Origin: Porites lobata
Taxonomy: Eukaryota > Cnidaria > Anthozoa > Scleractinia > Poritidae
Assembly: GCA_942486035.1 (NCBI GenBank)
Contig: CALNXK010000302.1
Location: 234,501-298,500, forward strand
Reading direction: 5' to 3'
Length of the DNA stretch: 64,000 nucleotides
The stretch's first letter is position 1; the number at the start of each line of letters is the position of its first letter. The notes beneath the pieces were generated by a model, which did not search any database, had not been told where the DNA came from, and was given only the letters and a program-made list of their open reading frames with translations. Positions 1-12,000 of this stretch are shown here, one piece after another. The position numbers and the translations under genes are program-made.

Positions 1-1
1 T

Positions 2-3000
2 TCGTGGCTCAAGTCCCATGGAAGGATTTACGTCCGCCGTGACATTCTGGACACATTTAAAACGCTGAAAGCTCAGTGTGTCTTCTCCACCGACAGTGCT
101 TTCTTGCAGCATTTGTTGTCGTTTGAGATGCGAAGGCAACAAAGGTGAGAAAATAAGACTTCTACATTTATATTGCGTTTTAGTCTAAGCTGCAACGTCG
201 AATCTAACTACCTATAAAATATTACTTTATTTTAACAGTTTAAAAGCCAAGCAAGCCATGAAGAAGAGTACGGAAGAGTCAAGTGCAGTACAACAACCCC
301 AAGCAGGTAACTAGATGCACGAGATCGATCTGGAATCCCTGTTCAGTATGGGGTGCCATTACCGCCAAAATTCAGCTATCGTTACTTTCGTAAATGGTGC
401 CTCCAATTTTGTTTATGGTGCCTTCGTTTTCATAAATGGTGCCTCTGTTTTCATAAATGGTGCCTCTGGTTTTGTAAATGGTGCCTCCAATTTTGTTTAT
501 GGTTCCTCCAATTTTGTTTATGGTGTCGTTTTCATAAATGGTGCCTTCGTTTTTGTAAATGGTGCTCCCATTTTTTTTATTATTATTTTTTTTAATGGTG
601 CCTCCTATTGTGTTAACATGGTGCCTATATGTTATAAGTATATGGTACCTCTGTTTTTGTTTATGGTGCCTCTGTTTTTGTTAAACTGGTGCCTATATCT
701 TAGTATATGGTACCTCTATTTTTGTTTATGGTGCCTCTGTTTTCACATATGTTGCCTCTAAACTTGTTAATGGTGCCTCTTATTTTGTTAAACTGGTGCC
801 TTTATCTTTGTATATGGTGCCTCTGTTGTCTTAAAAAATGCTGCCGCTGTTTTCGTAAATGGTGCTTCAAATATTCAGCAGTCTGGGAACGACTCTCTGG
901 TGACTTAACCGAGGAAAACTGGGGCTCAGTGTCAAAATGGCGGACGCCTTAGCCTCTCTTCGCGGTCTTGTTACAGGAGAAATTGCAAACATTTGCAACA
1001 GTTTATAGAACTATAGAATACCAGTCTATATAGAATGTCAAAAAAAAACACCAAGGCAAGCACCGTTTTTGCATGTTTCCTTGAGGCTGTGTCAGAGTTT
1101 GGTCTACCATCTAGGGTACGCTCTGAAAATGTTGTAGTTTCCATGTTCATGCCTCAGTGAACCACAGTGGATGCGGTTGTCCTACAGTTGTTCTACAGCA
1201 GCAAGAGGTGACACTAATAAATGACTGGTTTTACAGGGTTTCCAATTATGTTCTTTAACACTCACGAACTCGCAAAAGGTGAGTGGTTTTTGGAATTTAT
1301 AAGTCACAAAATCATCTTCTAGCTCTAGGATATTTGCAAGTGAGCATAAATTTCCTCCAGGAGAAAGTTGCTGTTGAAGAATTTTTTGGCAAAAAATGCA
1401 TGCATAGATTTATTCTTTCAAGAAAGAAAGTGGCTGTGCGTAGAACCTAATAAGTGCATTTTACGTACATGTTTACACTGTACTTGGTGAAGAAGGGGGG
1501 GGGGGGGTCGGATCAGTGACGTCACACTTATTAACCTCCTATATTATATGAAAAAAAATACCACCAAAACCCATCCATGTTCCTACTATGTGGGTACTGT
1601 TACTTTCTAATATTGTTGTAAAGAAACAGAAAATAAAATCAGTGAACTGTAACAGCAGGATTCATCACAATTTAATCAACAGTTTGATTCCAGGTCATTA
1701 GAAACAAACTGAAACTAAATGGCAGTGCCTTTAATTGACTATAATTTTGTCATAATGTGAAAGACTATAAAGCAGTCAATATCTTCTTAAAAATGCACAA
1801 ACCCGTGTTATAAAGAACTTTTCTTCGTTTAAACATCATAAATAATCTGGAACAGTTTACCTTCTAGTAACATAAACAAAACTGTATGTTTTTTAATCAC
1901 TTACACAAAACTGTAATAATTTTCAGGTTGTACCATTCCCTGCAACATGAAACTTAAACACCTTCAAAGAGCCCAATCATTTGGCAATGGGGTTGCAGAA
2001 TATTTTGAAGAGGAAGCCATGCCAGCACTTATTGCATCCTTTAATTACCAGAATTCTATTTCCAAGGGCTTTTGTTCTGGAAGGACACGTAACAGTGAAA
2101 ATGAGAGTAGCAAAAACAGTGTTTTGTTCGAATAAATCCATCGTTGATTTTTTTCGTTTTTTTTTGTGTGTGCTACTAGAAGTTTTGCCTATAAAGACTA
2201 TGAGTGTGCAACAATTTTTTGTTGCATGCTTTTAGGAAATTCTTCACCACAGGAATACCACATCCAGCATGAAAGCAGGGCACCTTTTTTCTCTCTTTTC
2301 CACAGTACAGTTGAAGGAAGAAACTGCAAGCAATAATTTTTTTTTTCTGTTTTTCGTACCGCATCAGGATAGGTGGAAGTTGAAGTTATCTTTCACATTC
2401 TCAAGATTGTTATGTAATAATGGAACAACCAGCTGCCCATGTACCTCTCCCCTTTTTTCCCATAAGTCAAATGTTTGGACCCCTGTTGGGACTTAATACA
2501 TCATATTCCTCTCAGTGTGTATTAAAACATGCAAACATTAAATTTAAACTAATGATCCAATGTAAATGGATGTTAAATACTAGTGAATGCCTTCCCACTA
2601 TTATCACAAACTGCTTGAAGTGCAGCCAGGAAGGTGTCCTTGTCAGGGAAACTTCTTGGCAAGGTTACATTCTTTGTGCAAGTAGAGGAAAAAATGGAAC
2701 CAGCATCCTCAAATTCGATCCTGATCCTTCCTAAACCAAACTCTGGTAAGCAGGGTGCCCCAGTAGCAAAGGTGAGGAATGCCTTTAGAATATCTGGTGT
2801 TGCACCAACTATGAACTCAGTCATGTGCTCCATGATGGTTTTTTCAGCATCACTCATCTCTGATGGAAACATCAATATTTCCTTGACGTCAGAACCCTTC
2901 ATTTCCTTTTCTCCTGCCACAAATAGCTCTTTGAAAAGCTCAGGATATACTTGCATTCTGGACCCGAATCCCAGAGTCTGAAGCCCTTCCCTTAGTTGAT

Positions 3001-6000
3001 CTAAAAGTATTTTGGGCTTTCCAATGGCATCATGTACAATAAGGCTTTGGATGACTCGCATTTTGTTATCATTCTGAAAGACATTCACAGAACAACAATA
3101 ATACAGTAAGAAACTGGTCAATGACCTGTTAGTTGTAGTTGTAGGTAACAATATCCTTGAGAAGGAGATTGCAACATTTGCATGTACATGCAGGTAAATC
3201 CGTTCTCTTCGTGAAAACATATGCACCTGTCACAAGCTGGTCAAATGATGGTCCACAATTAAAGGTGTCATAAGGGGCATCAATTTCAAAAAAGACTGCT
3301 CTTTTATTTATAACAATGATTCAGAGTTTAGGTATTAGTTGTCGTTTTATCCAATTTATGTAATTTGTAAGAATCTGGCCCCAGTTGTTCAAACGTTGGA
3401 TAGTGGTATCCACCGGATAAATCGCTATCCAGCGGATAAGTGTTACGGAAATCAATTACGCTATCCGCTGGATAGTGATTTATCTGGTGGATAGCACTAT
3501 CTGACGTTTGAACAACCGGGGCCTGTATTTTAGATATTTTAAAATTTATTTTGTTGTATAGAATACTTATTTTTAATCTGTTTCTCACTGTTTATTTCTT
3601 CACTGGATGGTGATTTAACCAGTGGATAGGATTAATCACCTTTTGAGCAACTGGGGCCTGATCTAAAAAAAATATTTATTTTGCTTCTCTTCTTTTAAAC
3701 TGTTTGGTGGTTTTTTTTATTATTTGTGAATTTCACTTCACTGTTGAGCAAGCTTGAAAGTGCTTTTGAATGGCTTCTCTCCTGATCCGACATTGAGTGT
3801 GTAAGTTTTAAAATACTTTTCTATCAATATCGAGTTTTCACTATTGTTAATAATATGCTGTTAAAAATAATGCGGATCAGTTAAGGTTTCTGGGAAACTG
3901 CCCACCTACCCCTCCCCTAACCCAACATTAACACTAACTTCTCACTTTAGGCAAAATGTTAGGTTAGGGGAGGGGAAGGTGGCCAGAATCCCAGAAACCT
4001 TGACTGACCCAATAATGCCATCACAACATTTACAAACTTACAGTTAATGTCATGGAAAGTCCACTCTCTGAAAGAACACTGGTCGTCTCCTCTTTGTCAA
4101 GTTCAGATACATCAGCAACTTCTGCAACCTTAAAAAAAAAACAGAAACAAAAAATTAACAAAAAAAAATGTATGTTTTTGCCAAAAAGTTTCGCATATCC
4201 TTGTGATACTACCTTTATTCAGTATTAGTTTAAGGGAACATATAAAATGTGAGGGCCCTAGACTGAACAGCTTTCAGACGTTTTGTCACATCTTGTAAAA
4301 CTGGAAGAAAATAAATGCAGGTGCATATCTTCTTAACATTACTCAACTAGCCTAACTATGCACCTGACAGGGGAGGGCAGAAACAGAACTCCATAGTTCC
4401 TATTTTGATAAGCAAAATATTTTTCCCTTCCATGTCATTATTATATAACTGCACTAGAATAGGGCACTTTCCCACACAATGAAAAACTCTTCCCATATAC
4501 TTAACAGCTTGCCAGGCCAACTCAAGCACTGTCTCCTGCTTAGCATTAGAGGTGTTTGCTCAGAGTAAGAGTTCATTAGCATAGTCTCCACATACTTTGT
4601 TCAAATATTTTAACAAAGTTAAATGTAGGTTTTGTTTTCCATTACCTTGGTTATGAAATGTTCCATGTGAGATGAGCAGTCTTTTATGGTGATTGCTTCC
4701 ATGACTTCATTTAATTTACCTTTGGCCAGGTAATTGTAGACTCCCAGGCTGAATATGGGAAACCCGGGTCCTCCCTGTAGCACACTGTGTACGATGATGG
4801 TTCCCACCAGCTTCATTACGCCTGATGCAACCATATCACAGTTATAAACTGGACTTCGGTATGTATCACCCTGAAAAAAGGTGTCTGCAATCACCTTCAG
4901 TAGTTGTGTGTAAAATTGACGGATGACCCCCCCTGTGTCTGCCGCTGGCTGTCCACTATACACTATTCGTAGCTTCTTTCTTGGGTCAAAATCTTGATCT
5001 TTATAGTACGCCATCGCGTCATTTAGAAGATCTTCTTCGTCTATCTTCAACTTTTCTCTTTGATCTGAAGAAAAATTTTTCTGTAGGTCTCTCAATTCAG
5101 CATTCAGATCCTGAGTGTCACAACAGGTTCCTAGTGGTTCAAACGGTGAATTCATCAAGTCATTCGCATCATCATCATCAGTTACTGTGTTGTCAGTTGT
5201 AGGTAAGAGTGACATAACAGCCTGATCAAATGATCCCTCCACTTGAAGGCAGGCTTTCAGAAAATCTCGACTCTTATCAGGAAACATTTCTGAGAGGTGG
5301 TTGATTTCTGTCGGATCAGGTGAGGCATCACCAACACTGCTAAGAATTCCAAATGCCTGAAGTGAGTACATTAATACTAATTACTGGAATTACAGAATGA
5401 TTACAAGGTCACTGAGGTATTAAAAACTAAAGAAGACTGCTGCCTTACTGGCCATAGTTACTGCACACAAAAAAATGTCATTTCTTTGGGTTAACGTAAA
5501 GGTACAAGGTGATCTGCTCTTCAACCAGGTTAAATGGTATCTTGTTTATTTACTGTTCTATCATGAATCAGTTGTCATTTAAGGATATTCATAATTTTAC
5601 ACACAATACTTATAACGTAGCACATTTCTAAATATAAGTAACTAGGAAAGGCAATGACAGGCATAAATAATTATTGAGAATCAGTGGCAACAACAGTTAC
5701 CAGCCCATTGGCCATGCATACATGACTGACCTGAAATATTCCTTAAAACAACAACAGCAATTCAATATGGAGAAGAAATGAGAAAAATTTAATATTACCA
5801 GCCACTGGAACTGCCTCCCCCACCGCATGACTCATGATGTTTTCTCATTAAATCCATTGGGACTTGCAGGTGACAATTAACACAAGAAACCTTTGGGCTT
5901 ACAGAAATCTGTAGAAGAACTGCAATTAATATTATTATTTCTATTTTTATTACATACCGTAAATGCTCAAATTAGCGCCCCCCTTCGAATTAGCGTCCCC

Positions 6001-9000
6001 TTTTTGGATAGAATTATTAAATAAGGCCCCCCCTTCAAATAAGCACCCCCCCTAACACACCTCCTTGTCCTCCTTACCAAATATATGGTATACAGTATAA
6101 TGACATGTACAGTCACTAGAGAATGACCCATCTGAGGACATCACACGGTCAGATGTTAAAGACAAGGCTCCTCTGACAATAGTTCTTGAGAATAGTGACA
6201 GAACTAGGTACAACTGAACGTTCAAAGCCAAGAATACATGTATGCACCACACGCTCACAAATCGGGTATATGCTGAAAGATACACTCTAGTTTTCGTGAT
6301 TGATGGCTGCAGTTTTGTTGATTTCAAACAAAGAAAAATGTGATCTTGAGGCCTAGACTCTGAAGAATTTAATAAGCCCCCCTCTTGAGTCCAAAAATTA
6401 AATAAGTGCCCCGAGTGCTAATTCAAGCTTTTACGGTATTTTCAATGGAGTGGGCAGGAATATTTCCTGGAACCACACATTTTAAGTCACAATAATGCTA
6501 AGCCTAAGACCCACTCTTGGAAATTATTTGACGACAGTGATTATTATTATCTATTGATAAAGCTTATTAATTTTGACTCTTGCAATAATATTAGAATGTG
6601 GCCTTACCACATTTTTATAATAATATATTAGTTATTAACTGTAAAATAAATATATCCTAGGCCCACCTGGGTTTGACATTCTTCACTTGTCCCATCAAAC
6701 TAGAGAACTAAGTCCTTTTGTAAAGGTCTTAAATAGCCTTTGGCTGAACCAAAAGTTAATTTTAGATATCACACTGTGTACCCACCAGGTGGAATTGATA
6801 AAACAACAGGCTGTCCGCGGTTACCTAAGACTATCTCCTGTCCTCATAATTTCATATCCTCCTGCATCTTGTACTTGAGGAAAGGATGCTACACTGTACC
6901 CTTGCCATGGCGGGGATATTATACTAATTTATTATTCTGCAAATTCCTAACATTTACCACATTAGCCAGGGTTTAATAAATTCACCGAATCAGATATGCT
7001 TGAATGTGATCATGAAGTCCCTGCTGCTCCCGTAAGGAAGAAGATTGCTACAATGGCATCACATTCAAAGCACAAAATTGTCAAGTTGGCAAATGTGGTT
7101 GATTATTTGCTTTGAAAGCATACTTAGATGCTGATCAAATGCCATGACTGTGTATGTTTTCAATATTACGGCTATTCCATTTTAAATCCCCCACCCCTTG
7201 ATACAGACAAGATTTTCTGAAGGGGGTTGTTTTCCCAAAAAAATACCAAGAATAAATTTCTGAAGGGATAAAGGCGAAGTTATAGCATCATCAATGTAGG
7301 GATGGTGGATATATTTTGCTGCTGATGAAGAGTGTTGTAAAGAACTAAATTTCTGAAGACCTAGAATCCAAAAGTCTCTTTTCTGAAAGGAGGTTGTAAA
7401 TAACAACACCACATTTTCTGAGGAGTACAGAACGAAAAAAAAAAATTTTATGTGAGGGCTTGTAAGAAAAAATGGTGATTTGTGATGTGGGTAGCCCTAG
7501 GAATAATTTTCTAGAGAATTCAGGGACAAAACACCTCATAAATATATAATTTGGGAGGTGGATATTAAATGCAATGGGCTTTACTTAAAGTAATTTTTTT
7601 TATAGTTTGGTAAATTATTGCTGGCAAGAAACATAATTTGATATTTGGCGACCTGTTATACCACATGGTTGCAAAATAAGGATTTGGAGTACTGAAAGAT
7701 ATTGTCATGACAAATGGAAAGAATTTTCATTATGGTGGCACATTCATTTATTCTTTTATATTTATGATATTATTAATAATTATTAGCCTTTTTGACCGCG
7801 ATAGCATGAGCAAAATTTAAAAGAGCTTTACGTTGAAAAGAAAGGACAATTATCATAAATAAAAAAAAATAAATAAATGTGCCGCCATTATGAAAAAGGT
7901 GTACAGGCTTACCTGCGCGCTGTTGACTTGTCCGGAGCAAGTGGCGTAATGCTCTCTAAGAGCGTAAACATCCAGGATCGCCTCGCACCGCTTACACTTT
8001 TCCTTCTGGATTTCCATGTTTTTCTTGGGAGTGTCGCTTTCCATGGCTAAATCTACTTGGATGGGCCTCACAAAAATTTTCCCTTGCCCTATAAATGTCG
8101 CAAGGTACTTCATTGTGACACCGTTAGGTCCTGGCGGGATGACATGCAACTCTCTTTTTCGCGGCTCCGCGTACATGAGATCAAAGCCTCCAGCTGCTTG
8201 TAGCTGTGGGAAATTTTCCAATACCCGATCTCGTATTTCCAATTCACTGGCTTCTTCGGCAATAGAGATTTTTGTTTCCCCAAGGCCTACCATCAGCAGT
8301 TCTCGTTGCTCTTCTGCATCAGGGGTCTCCAACTGCTCTTTGTCCGAGAGACAAACAAATTTACGGATAATTTCTTTTCTCTTAGTCTTAGTGGTCGTCT
8401 CCGATGCCTTGCGTTTCACGGATCTTCGAGGTTTGTTGAAGCTCGCACTACGACTGCCGGTCGGCTGGAAATGGTGAGGAAATAAAGTGCTCAACTCTCT
8501 TTGAAATCTACCAGGACCATTATCGGTCGCGGCTGTAGCGACTGCAGGCTGTGATGTGCTTGGCGAGCTCTCAATATTGGTTGTTAACCTTTCTGCCGCT
8601 CGAGAGAGCATCCTTGCCGCCTGAGCAAGATCCTCCGCCATCTTCATACAGTAGAGCACGTGGTGGATCAGACGTTGTGCGAAAAAGTTTCAGGTGATTT
8701 CCCGCGCAAAAGTGTTCAAGTTATTTTTAGCCCACCAAAAAATTGGAATCAGAGAATCGGATCATTGGGAATGTCTAAAAAAGGGAATCCATAGTAGAGA
8801 GACTCTAGTACTGTTTCACGCAACTTTATAGAGCTTTTTATGGAGACTCGATGCTTTGTTGTACCTCTGACACAAATATAGCAGCTGAAAATCCTCGCGA
8901 TGAGAATTTTTCGAATAATGACCAAATGTGAAATAGCCAACTTCCGACAATCGTAGAGAAGCCTAGAAAAACTTCGAAAATATGAGGTGAATGGGATAGC

Positions 9001-12000
9001 CATCTACAAATTTTTAGCCTTTCTCGAGCAATAGAAATTTCTAGGCAATACGCGCTTCTTCGCCCCTGTTGGGAAAAAAACAACAGCGGAACTTATATTT
9101 TTCATCATCGTTGACAATGACAGCTTGTTTACTACTTGCAGCGGCCAATTTTCATGGCAAACCTTAATATATGCTTCAACAGTCAAAACTTCAAAAGATG
9201 CGAAAATTGAACTTTTTCTTGGAATGTACAGCAAAGTTTTTAGTAAAATATTCTGTTGCTGAGATCTTTTACTAGTACATAAATTGTTGACATGAACTGC
9301 AATTAGAGTCATTGCTAACATCAGGGAAGATCGACGAGACAAGTGCCTCATCTAAACCAAAAAATGTAGTTGGCCATTGTGATGAAAACATTACATTTTT
9401 GTTTGTGATGACTCTGACTCTATGAGCTTAACATTAGAAAACCAGCACTTCAGAAGTATATCTGAATGGACCATTGACATTAGGTTATTACCGTAAATTC
9501 TCAAATTACCGCCCCCCTTCAAATTAGCGACCTCCTTTTGGCTAGAAATATTAAATAAGTGGCCCCAACGAATAAGCGCCCCCCTCCCCCTTCCCAACAC
9601 ACCTCACTGAGAATGACCCATTTGAGGACATCACACAGTCAGATGTTAAAGATGACAAGTGGTTCCTCTGACAATAGACCTTTCTCATGCAGCAGCCATG
9701 TTGAGTCCCCGAAGAATAAAAAGCTTTATTTTGCCCGTCTAAACTTGCTCTCAAGTTTTTCAATGCGAGGCTGGACAGGCAGAATGTTTTTTTTTTTTTT
9801 ATGCAAAATGGTCGCTACATGTTAAAGGTCTCTAGGATAGCGACAGAACTTAGTTATAACAGAATGGTTATTAAAAGCCAAGAATATGCACCACACACTC
9901 ACCAATTTTGGTACATGCTTAAAGATACGTTCTATTTTTCCTGTTTAATGTTGCAGTTTTCGTTCATTTGAAACAAAGGAAAATGTCATCTTGAGGCTTA
10001 AATTCTGAAAAAAGGAAATAAGCACCCCCCTTCAAACAAGCGCCCCCCTCTGAATTAGCACGTCCCTCTTGACTCAAAAAAATGAAATAAACACCCTGGG
10101 CGCTAATTCAAGCATTCACGGTAATTGTAAACAAAAGGTCAGTTCTACTTCAATAACTCACTTTGGAAAAGAGTGCTGGAATCTAGAAAAGGTACATGAG
10201 CAGTTATGGGATTGTTTGGAGTCGCTTGTCCTGACAAAAAGGCATTTTGTTTTTAAAGAAATGTGGTATTGATTGGGGTTAGGATATTTATGTGTGATAT
10301 ATTTGTATTTCTGATCCACGAAAAATTGTGAGTTCCCTGATCTTGGCTCTCATGTCCCCCAAACAATCCCCTAAGTGCTTCAGGGGGCACTTTCGACCCA
10401 GGTCAACACTGTACTCCAAAGTGTGCTATTTAGCTTAGAATTTATATAGTTTTGTCTTTTCTTCTTCTGAGGAAAAATAATGAAAAACATACAACATTAG
10501 TGAATATTGAGTCATCTCTCCTGCCAGTCTAGTTAAGGTGCTGGATACAATCAGCAACAAAGTTCTTCACCAGAAGGTAGCACCTGACACTTTCCCATGG
10601 GGTAGCTGATGCTACATTAAAACGACTATCCTCTACCACTCGAACTAGTTCATTCAACTGAGTTTGATCCAGAGGGCGGTCTGTGGTATCCACTTGGACG
10701 TCAGTGTCACACTCACTGCCAATACTGACTGGACCCTCCCAATCAATGCCATAATCATCAGCAACTATGGGCTCAAAGATGGAATTTTCAAATTGACCTT
10801 GCACCCACAACTGCAGGGGGGTCAGGTTGTGTTCTGTGCTCAGAGGGTGTCTTATCCAGGCAGCAACCCATTCCTGCAGCTTGTGATTGATAAGATCAAC
10901 AAAACAAAACTGCAGGCACCATAAATCAACTTCAGATATGGGGTCAAGAATTCCCATGTGTTCCATTGACATAAAGAGCCTATGGAAGAGTTCAAGAACA
11001 TCGGTGAAAACATCTCTCCATAAGCGCTCTATTCGCTGGTTATGGACGCTTCTTCCAACGAAAGTGCTGAACCTCTACCAGTTCCTCTTCTTTCAAGCAT
11101 GTATTGCACCACATCAACATTCTCACCTCCTCTATCGCAACGAACACGGGAAGGCAGTCCCCACTGACCTACAGCATCCATAAAGCAAGCCAAAACAGTC
11201 GAGGCTTTGTTATTTGTACTACACGATAGAAACACAGGGATTCTGGTGAAACCATCAACACACCCATGCACCGCAAAAACGCCACCTGATCAGCTTATGG
11301 TTGCCGTCGAAATGCCAAAGAGCAAGAGGACGAGACACAGAATAAAACACGTCGATGAACAGCTCTGCATCTGCGAACAGATACTCCTATGGGGTCAACT
11401 CTTTGCAGGGACTGCCTCAGTCTTTCTCTGGGTACTGTAATGTTACGAGAAGCGAGGAAACCAAGCAGATTCTTGGACCCACAGTTAGGATGAAAAACCT
11501 TGATGTCTCTAACCTGGCCATCCAACTCCTCATCCGTGATAGTCGAAAATGACCTTGATGAGATGCCGTATTCAGCAAGACGCCGCTCAATGGTTCTCGT
11601 GGATACCTTAAGTAGCCTGGCAATCTGTGGAACTGTAAATCGCAGGTCGATGAGTGACTGTAGCTGATCCGCGCTTATTTCATAAGAAGGACGTCCTGGC
11701 CTGCTGCTATTGATTTGGCGAGTACGCACTGAGGCGGGGCTCAAGTTTTCTATTATACGTCTTGCAACTGATATGTCAAGGTACACTTCCTCGGGCAAAC
11801 GTACAACCGAATCCAAGAAGTTGATGGCAACAACCACCTGATCAATTTTCTCTAATGTACCTAGGGGATCGAAATCCTCCGAGGGCTCAAGGGATAAACT
11901 GTTGCAAATGTTTGCAATTTCTCCTGTAACAAGACCGCGAAGAGAGGCTAAGGCGTCCGCCATTTTGACACTGAGCCCCAGTTTTCCTCGGTTAAGTCAC

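Noticed and set aside
315..952. Open frames through the left minisatellite (repeated VFINGA-type peptides)
   Set aside because: The peptide repetition follows the ~20-bp DNA unit, and the same frames appear in the inverted copy at 11948-12577. They are repeat artefacts within the terminal repeats.
8016..8477. 153-aa plus-strand frame
   Set aside because: It lies opposite HECT exon 1, which has better start, splice and domain support.
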